Origin: Kitasatospora sp. NBC_01250 | Lineage (GTDB): Bacteria; Actinomycetota; Actinomycetes; Streptomycetales; Streptomycetaceae | Assembly: GCF_036226465.1 (NCBI RefSeq) | Contig: NZ_CP108476.1 | Coordinates: 2,356,001-2,420,000 of the forward strand | DNA length: 64,000 bases | Direction of reading: 5' to 3' | Shown here: piece by piece, positions 34,019 to 42,311 of the stretch | How the letters are laid out: the number at the start of each line of letters is the position of its first letter | Numbering within the stretch: the stretch's first letter is position 1 | The notes under the pieces: generated by a model | Told to the model about the DNA's origin: nothing | Databases searched by the model: none | The model's input: the letters and a program-made list of their open reading frames with translations, nothing else | Translations under genes and position numbers: made by a program

Positions 34019-36001
34019 TCAGGCGCCGCTGGCGACCCGGCCGAGGTCCGCCCAGCCGTTCGGGCCGCTCGGGTCGCCGCCCTTGTTGGCGTAGCCGTGG
34101 ATGCTGCCGTCACCGGGGTTCCAGAGGTAGTCGGCCTTGCCGTCACCGTCGAAGTCGGTGAAGTAGACCAGGCTCTGGTTGGTGGTCAGGCCGGTGGCGA
34201 CGCGGCCGAGGAGCTGCCAGCCGGCGACGCCGGGCTTGTCGCCGCCGTGGTTGAGCCAGACGTTGACCGAACCGTCCTGGTTGACCACCCAGTAGTCGGC
34301 CTTGCCGTCACCGTCGAAGTCGGCGAGCCGGACCCGGCTGCGGTCGGTGGTGGCGCCGGTGGTGACCTTGCCGATGCTCTGCCAGCCGGCGACGCCGGAG
34401 ATGTCGCCGCCGTGGTTCAGCCAGACGCTGACCGAACCGTCGTCGTTGATCACGCAGTAGTCGGCCTTGCCGTCACCGTCGAAGTCGGCGAGCCGGACCG
34501 CGTCCGGGTTGGTGGTGGTACCGACGGCGACCTTCCCGATCAACTGCCAGCCGTTGGCGCCGGGCTTGTCGCCACCGCGGTTGAGCCAGACGTTGACCGA
34601 ACCGTCCGGGTTGACCACCCAGTAGTCGGCCTTGCCATCACCGTCGAAGTCGGCGATCCGCACCCGGCTGCGGTCGTTGGTCACGCCGTTGGCGACCTTG
34701 CCGATCGGCAACCAGCCGTTGGGGCCGGTGCCGTCGCCACCGCGGTTGAGCCAGACGTTGACCGAACCGTCGTCGTTGATCACCCAGTAGTCGGGCTTGC
34801 CGTCACCGTCGAAGTCGGCGAAGCGCACCCGGCCGTTGCCGCCGACCTCGTTCGGCGTCGCCGAGCGGTGGTCGCGGGTGTCCGCGATCCACTTGGCGAG
34901 GTCGTCGACCCGGGCCTCGGTGGCACCCTGGCGGGTCTCGGTCTCACCGAGGCAACCGCCCTGCCAGGCACGGCTGGTGACGGCGGCGAGCTCGAAGCCG
35001 CCGTTCTTGGCGCGCAGGGCGGGACCGCCGGCGTCGCCCTTGCAGACGGTGGCGTCGGCGGGGGTCTTCGGGGTGACGTCGAGGCCGGCGGCGGTGACCG
35101 TGCCGGTGGTGAACGTCGCGTTGTGGGGCTGGGCGGACAGCCAGCCGGTCCTGGTGCGGCCGAAGCCGAGCACCTGGAGGTCCTCGCCCGCGGTGGGAGC
35201 GGTGGTGGCGACGGCGATCGGGGTGATGTCGCTGACCGTCTGGACCACCCGGACCATGGCGACGTCGCGGTCGGTGCGCGGCACGATCGTGGAGACGTCC
35301 AGGCGGCGGCCGGCGATGGTGACGATGGTCGGGGTCTGCGGCATGCCCGACTGGACGGTGCTGAGGTCGTCGGGCTTGTCGGTGAAGCAGCTGGCCGCCG
35401 TCAGCACCCACTGCGGGGAGACCAGCGTGGCGGTGCAGGAGCGCGAGCCCGGCTGACCGGGCTGACCGACGGTGACGGTGCCGACCGCCGGGGTCGGGTT
35501 CGTCGCGGACGAGGCCCCCGGTCCGTCGGTGGCGTTCAGCTCCAGCAGGGTCGTGGTGCCCTGGGAACTGCCCTCCCCGACCGGGGTCCAGGCGTCCTTG
35601 GCGAGGTCGAGGCTGGTGACGTTGCCCGCGGTGTTCAGCGTGGCCTTGACCGTGTGGTCGTCGCCCTTGATGTTGTAGACCTGCGGGATCTCCAGCGCCA
35701 GGTACCCGGTCCGGTCGGTGACCTGGAAGCAGACCTCGCTGGGGTTCGCGACGCGGCTGTAGAGCTGGATCAGGTCGGTGCCCGACGCGCAGTCGGCCAG
35801 CACGATGCGCCCGTCGCCCGATTTGAGGGTGATGCCGCGGTCGGCGAGGATCTTCGCCGCCCCCGGGTAGGAGAAGTCCTCAACCCCGGACGGGGCGACG
35901 GGCTCCGCCGCCGTCGCGGAGGACGAGGAGAAGGTGGCCGCCAGGACGGGCGCCGCCAAAGCAGCCGCCAGCGGCCATATCAGTCTCCGATTTACACGCA
36001 C
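34019..36001 (-). CDS. Secreted trypsin-fold pseudoprotease with five FG-GAP repeats
   Basis: 660 residues from a GTG with GGGGAG 5 nt upstream. The signal peptide ([20 protein letters not shown]) ends near SATAAEP. After a ~130-residue N-terminal domain comes a chymotrypsin-like domain, but two of three catalytic residues are changed: the TAAHC motif reads LTAASCF (His to Ser) and GDSGGP reads [10 protein letters not shown] (Ser to Ala). The Asp is kept in DRDVAMVRV. Cysteines and overall fold are preserved. Five ~55-residue FG-GAP repeats ([18 protein letters not shown] type) follow. It is therefore likely a binding protein, not a protease. The same substitutions occur, to my memory, in other streptomycete members. 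Confidence 0.85.
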   Translation of the reverse strand: MRVNRRLIWPLAAALAAPVLAATFSSSSATAAEPVAPSGVEDFSYPGAAKILADRGITLKSGDGRIVLADCASGTDLIQLYSRVANPSEVCFQVTDRTGYLALEIPQVYNIKGDDHTVKATLNTAGNVTSLDLAKDAWTPVGEGSSQGTTTLLELNATDGPGASSATNPTPAVGTVTVGQPGQPGSRSCTATLVSPQWVLTAASCFTDKPDDLSTVQSGMPQTPTIVTIAGRRLDVSTIVPRTDRDVAMVRVVQTVSDITPIAVATTAPTAGEDLQVLGFGRTRTGWLSAQPHNATFTTGTVTAAGLDVTPKTPADATVCKGDAGGPALRAKNGGFELAAVTSRAWQGGCLGETETRQGATEARVDDLAKWIADTRDHRSATPNEVGGNGRVRFADFDGDGKPDYWVINDDGSVNVWLNRGGDGTGPNGWLPIGKVANGVTNDRSRVRIADFDGDGKADYWVVNPDGSVNVWLNRGGDKPGANGWQLIGKVAVGTTTNPDAVRLADFDGDGKADYCVINDDGSVSVWLNHGGDISGVAGWQSIGKVTTGATTDRSRVRLADFDGDGKADYWVVNQDGSVNVWLNHGGDKPGVAGWQLLGRVATGLTTNQSLVYFTDFDGDGKADYLWNPGDGSIHGYANKGGDPSGPNGWADLGRVASGA

Positions 36002-36291
36002 GATGACTCCCCGGTGTTTTGACGCGCACGGGGCCGCCAACGCCCCCGAGCTGGCATAGTTCAAGCCTTGCGGACGGTAGTGGGAACAATTTGCTTACGT
36101 CAAACGTGGTTAAAGTCGCTGCTCATGACAGGAACTGACGGGAGCTCGCAGATAGCAGCCGGCATTCTCCCCGTCAACCCCCCAATGGTTGGGGCATGAA
36201 CCTGGTAAATCAGGCAATCGGGACGCATGCGGACCGCCACCTGCGGGCAGGCTGGTGATGGGCATCACATGGCCAAATCACACCCTGGGCT
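36002..36291. other. AT-richer intergenic region upstream of the pseudoprotease
   Basis: 290 bp without a gene and noticeably richer in A/T than its surroundings. It carries the promoter at 36074-36103; the rest holds nothing I recognise. Confidence 0.5.
36074..36103 (-). promoter_or_regulatory. Promoter of the pseudoprotease gene
   Basis: On the minus strand TTGACG (36103-36098) and TACCGT (36079-36074) are 18 bp apart, a good vegetative-type promoter about 70 bp before the GTG start. Confidence 0.6.
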
Positions 36292-37005
36292 TTACTCCGG
36301 GTTGTGCGGGTCCGGGCAAGTCGATGACCAACCACGGCCGGCCGGCCCACCGGCTGCGACCCCGGTCGGTGCCGGGCCACAGCGCGTTGCGGGAGCTGCT
36401 GGGCACGGGCGAGCTGCGAGACCACTCCCCGGCCCACTCAGCGGCAGCGCGAAGCGCCGGCAGACGTGCACCCGGGTGTACTCGCCGCGCAACCGCTCCT
36501 CGTCGGCGAGCCTCGCGTGCAGGAACGCCGCGATCGGGCGCAGGCCGTCGCCGGCCTGCTCGACCGCCCGGACCGGCTCCTCGGGCGCCGTGTAGTGGTT
36601 CGCGTAGACGTGCAGGTAGTGGCTGCTCTCGGTGAAGCCCATGTCGCGGTACCAGGCGAGGGTGCCGGGGTGGTCGCGCGTCCAGGCGTCGAGCGTGGTC
36701 GCCCCGAGCTGCCGGGCGCGCGAGCAGGCTTCGCGCAGCAGGCGGCGGCCCAGGCCGCGGCGCTGGTGGTCGGGGTGCACGGCGACGGTGTCGACGGTGG
36801 CGAGCTCGCCCTCGATGCCGACGTCCATGATCGCGACGACCGCACCGCTCGCGTCGACGGCGACCAGGTCCGGCCCGGGGGTCGCGGAGACGGGCTTGGT
36901 CCGCAGGACGTCGTCGAAGTACGGCGTGTCGAGGAAGGAGAGGACCCGGCAGCGCAGCCAGGTGGTCTCGTCAGCGGGCGTGTACGCGCGGATGGTGTAG
37001 CTCAT
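36292..37005 (-). CDS. GNAT-family acetyltransferase with anomalous C-terminus
   Basis: 237 residues. GNAT motif A is visible: VDTVAVHPDHQRRGLGRRLL (R-R-G-L-G-R), then DAWTRDHPGTLAWYRDMGF. The natural end of such proteins seems to be TRVHVCRRFALPL at ~residue 180. The remaining ~55 residues are Pro/Ala/Gly-rich and of low complexity (GVAAGGPAGRGWSS), which looks like reading past a lost stop codon. The core should be intact. Confidence 0.75.
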   Translation of the reverse strand: MSYTIRAYTPADETTWLRCRVLSFLDTPYFDDVLRTKPVSATPGPDLVAVDASGAVVAIMDVGIEGELATVDTVAVHPDHQRRGLGRRLLREACSRARQLGATTLDAWTRDHPGTLAWYRDMGFTESSHYLHVYANHYTAPEEPVRAVEQAGDGLRPIAAFLHARLADEERLRGEYTRVHVCRRFALPLSGPGSGLAARPCPAAPATRCGPAPTGVAAGGPAGRGWSSTCPDPHNPE

Positions 37006-37181
37006 GGTGGTGATCCTCTGCAGGCGTGGCGGTGGTCGGGCGGCGGCTGAAGAGGTCGGTCATCACACAAGGGATCCTCGCCGAACGCCCGACACCAGGC
37101 AACCGCTTTACCAGCCACCGCCCTTGCCCTGGGGGTGGACGGGGCCGGAGCAGTCCTGATAGAACATCACCCGATGCTTCG

Positions 37182-37225
37182 AGCCTCCTCGCCGCGGACT
37201 CCGGTCCCCGACAGGAGGCTTTTTT
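37182..37225 (+). promoter_or_regulatory. Leader hairpin that sequesters the Shine-Dalgarno, with U-run
   Basis: AGCCTCCT (37182-37189) pairs perfectly with AGGAGGCT (37213-37220), which contains the AGGAGG ribosome site of the reductase at 37227. A run of six T (37220-37225) follows directly, and GGAC/GTCC in the loop adds an inner stem. The shape is that of an intrinsic terminator, but it lies inside the 5' leader, one base before the start codon. Confidence 0.65.
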
Positions 37226-37226
37226 C

Positions 37227-38129
37227 ATGCCTTCACCCATGTCACCCCACACCACCGCTGCCGCCGCCGGGACTTGGCGGCTCGGCGGCGACCTGCCCGT
37301 TCACCGGATCGGCTTCGGCGCGATGCGCCTGACCGGCAGCGCGCCCTTCGACCAGGGCGTGCCGAGCGACCGCGAGCGGTCGCTCGGCGTGCTGCGACGC
37401 GCGGTCGAACTCGGCGTGAACCACATCGACACCGCCGCGTTCTACTTCTCCTCGACGCGCTCCGCCAACGAGTTGATCAACCGGGCGCTCGCGCCCTACC
37501 CCGACGACCTGGTGATCACCACCAAGGTCTGGCCGGGCCGCGACCCCTCCGGCGCCTGGTGGTGGGCCGCACCCGGCCAACTGCGCGGCCAGGTCGAGGA
37601 GAACCTGCGCCAGCTCGGCCGCGACCACCTGGACGTGGTCAACCTGCGGGTGCCGCCCAGCCGTCGGGGCAGCTCGATCGCCGAGCACGTCGGGGCACTG
37701 GCCGAGCTGCGGCAGGCCGGGCTGATCCGGCATCTGGGCCTGTCCAACGTGACGGGCGAGCAGTTGGCCGAGGGGCGGGCCGTCGCGCCCGTGGTCTGCG
37801 TGCAGAACGCCTACGGCATCGGGGCGCCGCGGGAGGAGCAGGAGCTGGTGCGGCAGTGCGGTGAACTGGGCATCGCCTTCGTGCCGTTCTTCGCGATCGC
37901 GGGCAGCGGGCGCGGGTACCAGGAGAACGGTGCCGAGGTGCTCGCCGTGGCCCGCGCGCACGGCGCCTCGCCCGCGCAGGTGCGGCTCGCCTGGACCCTG
38001 CAGCAGGGGCCGCACGTGCTGGCGATCCCGGGGACGGGTGATCCGGTGCACCTGGCGGAGAACGTGGCAGCGGGCGCGCTGCGGCTCACGGCGGCGGAGT
38101 GCGCCCTGCTTTCGCGCACTGCGGACTGA
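37227..38129 (+). CDS. Aldo/keto reductase family oxidoreductase
   Basis: 300 residues, (beta/alpha)8 AKR fold. IGFGAMRLTG starts the barrel; catalytic Asp and Tyr are in NHIDTAAFYFSSTRSANELI and Lys in VITTKVWPG. The fourth tetrad position, usually His, falls in LDVVNLRVP where Asn or Leu stands, as in a subgroup of actinobacterial AKRs. The NADPH-binding end is VLAIPGTGDPVHLAEN. AGGAGG lies 8 nt before the ATG but within a hairpin, so translation may be regulated. Divergent from the GNAT gene. Substrate unknown. Confidence 0.83.
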   Translation: MPSPMSPHTTAAAAGTWRLGGDLPVHRIGFGAMRLTGSAPFDQGVPSDRERSLGVLRRAVELGVNHIDTAAFYFSSTRSANELINRALAPYPDDLVITTKVWPGRDPSGAWWWAAPGQLRGQVEENLRQLGRDHLDVVNLRVPPSRRGSSIAEHVGALAELRQAGLIRHLGLSNVTGEQLAEGRAVAPVVCVQNAYGIGAPREEQELVRQCGELGIAFVPFFAIAGSGRGYQENGAEVLAVARAHGASPAQVRLAWTLQQGPHVLAIPGTGDPVHLAENVAAGALRLTAAECALLSRTAD

Positions 38130-38146
38130 GGGCTGAGGGGGTCGAT

Positions 38147-38308
38147 CAGCGTGCGTCGATGCGCGGGAGTTCGTCGAGGTGCTCCCGCGCCCACGCGCAG
38201 GCGACGTCCATCGGGCCGAGCAGCGAACGCCCCAACCCGGTGAGGGGGTACTCGACCCGCGGCGGGTTCTCGTCGTAGGCGGTCCGGGTGATCCAGCCGT
38301 CGCGCACC
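38147..38308 (-). pseudogene. Remnant of an HxlR-family regulator (C-terminal half)
   Basis: On the minus strand the sequence ending at the TGA near 38147 translates as VRDGWITRTAYDENPPRVEY, then PLTGLGRSLLGPMD and AREHLDEL, which is the wing and last helix of an HxlR protein. The N-terminal half with its HTH and start codon is absent. At about 38308 the homology stops and the plus-strand remnant of another gene begins. Not functional. Confidence 0.7.
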
Positions 38309-38566
38309 GTCCTCGACGCAGCGCAGGATCAGGGGCACGTGGCCGAGTTCGAGCTGCTGCAGGCCACGGCCGGGGAGCTGGACCGGCTGATGGTGGTCCA
38401 GCCGATGGACCTGGCCCCGGAGGCCGAGTCCACCGGGAGGTACCGGAGCGCGGTCGGCGCGGTGGTGGGCCAGGGCCGGATCTCGCACGCGGACCTGGCG
38501 GTGGCGGTGCTGGACGAGATCGAGGCGCCGCCGCACCGCGGGGTGCAGTGGGCGGTCTCGCACTGA
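38309..38566 (+). pseudogene. Remnant of an atypical SDR (NAD(P)H-binding) oxidoreductase
   Basis: The plus strand reads VAEFELLQATAGELDRLMV, STGRYRSAVGAVVGQGRISH and ADLAVAVLDEIEAPPHRGVQ, the C-terminal third of NmrA-like NAD(P)H-binding reductases (usual form TGRYR...ISYADFAVALLDEIE). The Rossmann N-terminus is missing. Genes of this type are often divergent from an HxlR regulator; here both have lost their 5' halves at the same point, so one deletion explains both. Confidence 0.68.
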
Positions 38567-38644
38567 CGTCCCGCGGGGCGGGCGGGGGTGGATACTGGCT
38601 GCTCGATGCAGGTGCGGAACAGGTACGAACGGGGAGAACGACCG

Positions 38645-39154
38645 ATGACCAGTGACAACCGCGTGGGACCGCCCCACTTCGGCACCGAGCGCGAGATGCT
38701 GCGGGCCTTCCTGGAACTCCACCGCGCGACCCTCGCGATGAAGTGCGAGGGGCTCTCCGACGAGGAGCTGCGCCGGCGCTCGATGCCGCCGTCCACCCTC
38801 ACGCTGCTCGGCCTGGTGCGGCACATGGCGGAGGTGGAACGCACTTGGTTCCGCCGGGTCTTCGAGGACCGGGACCTGCCGCTGGTGTGGTCCGACACGA
38901 TGGACTTCCAGGCGGCGTACGACGCGAGCGGGTCGACCAGGGAAGAGGCGTTCGCCGCCTGGCAGGCCGAGGTGGAGCACTCGCGCCGGATCGAGCAGGC
39001 GGCGCAGTCCCTGGACCTGGCCGGCTACCAGCCGCGCTGGGAGGAGGAGGTATCCCTGCGGATGGTGATGGTGCACGTGCTGCTGGAGTACGGCCGCCAC
39101 AACGGCCACGCGGACTTCCTGCGCGAGGGCATCGACGGCACCGTGGGGGCGTGA
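38645..39154 (+). CDS. DinB/DUF664-family protein
   Basis: 169 residues, four-helix DinB fold. The three metal-ligand histidines can be placed in LGLVRHMAEVERTWF and in VLLEYGRHNGHADFLRE. Such proteins include thiol-dependent (mycothiol, bacillithiol) transferases; the reaction here is unknown. GGGGAGAA is the Shine-Dalgarno before the ATG. Confidence 0.83.
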   Translation: MTSDNRVGPPHFGTEREMLRAFLELHRATLAMKCEGLSDEELRRRSMPPSTLTLLGLVRHMAEVERTWFRRVFEDRDLPLVWSDTMDFQAAYDASGSTREEAFAAWQAEVEHSRRIEQAAQSLDLAGYQPRWEEEVSLRMVMVHVLLEYGRHNGHADFLREGIDGTVGA

Positions 39155-39170
39155 GCGCGCGCGGGCGGCG

Positions 39171-40691
39171 TCAGGGCCGGTCGAACCGACCGTCCGGGGG
39201 CGCCGACTGCGGCTGGCGCCTCCCCGATCCGGGGAGCGAACCGCGCGTGACGGCCACCGACCCGCCCGCGCCACCCCCCGGCGGGTCGGTCACGGGACGC
39301 TCGCGGCGCAGCGAGTCACCGGCCTGCGAGGGCAGCCGAAGTGCCGAGAGGGTCGCGCCGAGCGCCACACAGGCGAGCAGCCCGAAGGCCACCGTGTAGG
39401 CGGCGGTGCGGCTGGGCGCGCCGGGTAGCAGCCCACCGAAGCGCTCTCCCAGCCGCAGCGCGACCGTGGCCGCCGCGACGGCGAGGCCGCTCGCGAGTTG
39501 CTGGGTGGTGGCACCGAGGGTGGTGGCGTCGCGCATCTGGTCCGGCGCGATGTCGCTGAGCGAGACCGTGCCGTACCCGCTGAGGGCGACCGAGCGGGCG
39601 ACACCGCTGAGCAGGCTCAGCACGGCGATGACCGGCAGCGGGGTACCGGCGGTGGTCAGTCCGAGGCCCGCCATCGTGACGGCGACGCCGAGGGTGGCCG
39701 CGATCAACAGGGGCTTGAAGCCGAAGCGGTGGATCAGCGGGGTGGTCGCGGGCTTGATGGCGATGTTCCCGGCGAAGACGCAGAGCACCACGGAGCCCGA
39801 CTTGACCGGGCTCCAGCCGAACTGGGTCTGGAACAGCAGCGGCAGCAGGAAGGGGGCGGCACCGACCACGAGCCAGAACAGGAAGCCGCCGGTCTCCGTG
39901 GCCCGATAGGTCGGCGTGCGCAGGGGCCGCAGCGAGACCAGCGGGTGCGGGGTGCGCAGCAGGTGCAGCACGGCCGCGACGAGCAGCGCGAGGGAGACGG
40001 CGCCGGCTGCGGCGGCCACCGTCCAGGAGGCGGTGGTCTCGGCGACGAGGTGCGCGGTGTAGGTGAGCCCGCCCAGGCCGGTGCAGGTGAGCAGGACGCC
40101 GGCCCGGTCCAGCGGCGGCGGCGCGGTGGTGCCGGTGTTCTCGATCAGCCGCCAGGCGACGCCGAACGCCGCGATCCCGAGCGGGATGTTCATCAGGAAC
40201 AGCCAGTGCCACGAGATGTACGTGGTGATCAGGCCGCCCGCCAGCGGGGCGATGACGGGGGCGAGCAGACCGGGCCAGACGATGTAGGAGGTGATCCTGA
40301 TCAGGTCCCGTTTCTCGGTCCTGGCCACCACGATGAGCCGCCCGACCGGGACCATCATCGCGCCGCCGACGCCCTGCAGGACCCGCAGCGCGAGGAGTTC
40401 GCCGAGGTTGCCGCCGGCCGCGCAGCCGAGCGAGGCGAGGGTGAAGATGGTGATCGCGGACAGGAACACCCTGCGGTTGCCGAAGCGTCGGGTGAGCCAC
40501 CCGCTGAGCGGTATCAGGACGGCGAGGGTCAACAGGTAGACGGTGACGAGCAGGCCCACCGAGGTCGGGGGCGCGCCGAGCGACCTGCCGATCTCCGGGG
40601 CCGCGGTGGTGACGATCGTGCCGTCGAGGTTCTCCATGAAGAAGCACCCGGCGACAAGGAGAGCGGTGTTGCGCTGCCGTGCGTCGATCAC
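39171..40691 (-). CDS. MFS multidrug transporter, DHA2 (14 TM)
   Basis: 506 residues. N-terminal FMENLDGTIVTTAAPEIGRS is the D1 motif of EmrB/QacA proteins, and motif A is SGWLTRRFGNRRVFL. Motif C-like residues are in the fifth helix (VWPGLLAPVIAPLAGGLI). The ~45 C-terminal residues are polar and low-complexity. GTG start with AAGGGGG 6 nt upstream. Convergent with DinB (16 bp apart). Substrate unknown. Confidence 0.87.
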   Translation of the reverse strand: MIDARQRNTALLVAGCFFMENLDGTIVTTAAPEIGRSLGAPPTSVGLLVTVYLLTLAVLIPLSGWLTRRFGNRRVFLSAITIFTLASLGCAAGGNLGELLALRVLQGVGGAMMVPVGRLIVVARTEKRDLIRITSYIVWPGLLAPVIAPLAGGLITTYISWHWLFLMNIPLGIAAFGVAWRLIENTGTTAPPPLDRAGVLLTCTGLGGLTYTAHLVAETTASWTVAAAAGAVSLALLVAAVLHLLRTPHPLVSLRPLRTPTYRATETGGFLFWLVVGAAPFLLPLLFQTQFGWSPVKSGSVVLCVFAGNIAIKPATTPLIHRFGFKPLLIAATLGVAVTMAGLGLTTAGTPLPVIAVLSLLSGVARSVALSGYGTVSLSDIAPDQMRDATTLGATTQQLASGLAVAAATVALRLGERFGGLLPGAPSRTAAYTVAFGLLACVALGATLSALRLPSQAGDSLRRERPVTDPPGGGAGGSVAVTRGSLPGSGRRQPQSAPPDGRFDRP

Positions 40692-40795
40692 GTCTGGCCC
40701 CCTTGGTTCCGTGCGGTTGGCTGCGGGCGGGCGTCAGGGCCCGCTCGCAGCCAACCGCTCAGACCTCCAAGATCATCCCGAGTCGCCCGCCACCC

Positions 40796-42157
40796 TCACG
40801 AGCCGGTCGACAGCTTCTGGTACCGGTCCCACAACTGCGGCCGGTCGTGGCCGAAGAGCATGTCCAGCAGGAGCTCCAGAAACGCCAGGTCGGCCGCCAC
40901 ACCACCGCGGCGCTCCCGGTGGGTGCCCTCCACCCAGGCGGCGGTGGGGCGTGGGCCGTGCGGGGTGTGGGTGATGGCCAGGTCGTACAGCGGTCGGTCC
41001 ATGGAGTTGCGGAAGATCAGCAGATGGTCGCCCGCGGCCGCCAGGTAGGCCTCCCAGCGCTCCTCCATCTCACGGGAGATGACGCCGTGTCGGATGCGCT
41101 GCCACTGCCCGGGGGTCCAGGCCGGCTGCGGCAGCGGGAGCGGTTCGGGCTGCTGCATCTTCCCGTGGCGCCGGAAGTCGGCCGGCCCGACGTCCGCGCC
41201 CAGCCGCTCCTCCCCCACCCACTGCGGCAGCCGCTCCGTCGCCGCGCGCCACTCCGGCGGGATGCCCTCGGTGCCGACGCAGGCCGCGACGATGCCGCCG
41301 ACGATCGCGCAGGTGGTGTCGATGTCGCCGCCCTGGCCGGCGGTGGTCCACAGCGCCTGCGGGTAGTCGCGCAGGTGCGTGGCCGCGCACCACAGGGCGA
41401 AGGGGACGGTGTCGATCGCGCTGACGTAGCGGCCGTTGCCGAGCACCTGGGCGACGTGGGCGGCGTCCTGGCCCAGCAGGCGGCGGGCCTCGGCGATGCC
41501 GTCGCGGACCCGGCTGGGCGGGGTCGACTCCAGGACGGCGGCCAGCAGGTCCGCGTCGGTGAGCCACTGGACGCGGGCGCGGGTCGCCCAGGCGGCGGCC
41601 AGCGCCACCGCGACCGCACCGGCCACCGCCTCGGGGTGGGTGTGCGTCACCTCGGCCGAGCGGACGGCCTGCCAGGCGGCCTCGGCCGGGTCGACGGCGT
41701 ACCAGGCGCCGAGCGGGGCCACCCGCATGGCGGCGCCGTTGCCCCAGGAGCCCTGGCCGTCGAAGAGTTCGGCGGCCAGCTTGCGGAAGTTGCCGCCCTT
41801 GCGGACCAGGCGCAGCAGGCGGTTGGTGGCGGCGCCGTAGCCGCGGTCGAAGTCGTGGCGCTCGGCGAAGGAGTGCGCCAGTTCGTAGGAGTTCACGGTG
41901 CCGCGGTCGCGCAGCGCGGCGAGGACGGAGCAGGCCATCTCGGTGTCGTCGGTCCAGGGCCAGGGGCCGGGCGGCAGGCGCCGCTCGTGCAGCGCGGGGA
42001 GGTTGGCCGGGACGAAGAACTGGGCGCCGAAGGCGTCGCCGGTGGCGAGGCCGCGCAGGCAGTCGCGGGCGGCGGCGCGGTGGTCGAAGGGGAGAGCAGT
42101 ACCGGTCGGGTTGATCGGACCGGTCGAGCCGGTCGGGTTCGCAGGGTTGGCGGTCAT
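40796..42157 (-). CDS. ADP-ribosylglycohydrolase-family protein
   Basis: 453 residues. The DraG/ARH fold is clear: GLATGDAFGAQFF, the Mg ligands in WPWTDDTEMACSVLAAL, and the second Mg site GQGGDIDTTCAIVGGIVAA. These enzymes remove ADP-ribose from proteins or nucleic acid ends. A C-terminal extension (~residues 340-453) with WEAYLAAAGDHLLIFRNSMD is not part of the catalytic core and is unassigned. The N-terminus begins with a Thr-Gly-Pro-Asn repeat encoded by a short DNA repeat (42100-42150). The target is unknown; no ADP-ribosyltransferase is nearby. Confidence 0.86.
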   Translation of the reverse strand: MTANPANPTGSTGPINPTGTALPFDHRAAARDCLRGLATGDAFGAQFFVPANLPALHERRLPPGPWPWTDDTEMACSVLAALRDRGTVNSYELAHSFAERHDFDRGYGAATNRLLRLVRKGGNFRKLAAELFDGQGSWGNGAAMRVAPLGAWYAVDPAEAAWQAVRSAEVTHTHPEAVAGAVAVALAAAWATRARVQWLTDADLLAAVLESTPPSRVRDGIAEARRLLGQDAAHVAQVLGNGRYVSAIDTVPFALWCAATHLRDYPQALWTTAGQGGDIDTTCAIVGGIVAACVGTEGIPPEWRAATERLPQWVGEERLGADVGPADFRRHGKMQQPEPLPLPQPAWTPGQWQRIRHGVISREMEERWEAYLAAAGDHLLIFRNSMDRPLYDLAITHTPHGPRPTAAWVEGTHRERRGGVAADLAFLELLLDMLFGHDRPQLWDRYQKLSTGS

Positions 42158-42311
42158 TGCGAACCATCCTGCCAGCCCGCGCGGACACGCGGCCAGGCGA
42201 ATTCCGGAGCCCGCACGCCAGCGCGCCCCGCCGGGGAGGGCGGGGCGCAGTGGCGAGCGGGGGATGTTCCTCGGACCGGCGAGGGGGATGCTCGACCGGG
42301 CCGGGCAACCG

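Noticed and set aside
32580..34830. Regularly spaced repeats suggestive of CRISPR
   Set aside because: The ~165-bp period is the FG-GAP coding repeat and the sequence between copies is also conserved.
32195..36022. A 1275-codon plus-strand open frame with repeats
   Set aside because: Its repeats mirror the FG-GAP repeats on the minus strand, which carry signal peptides, catalytic motifs and ribosome sites.
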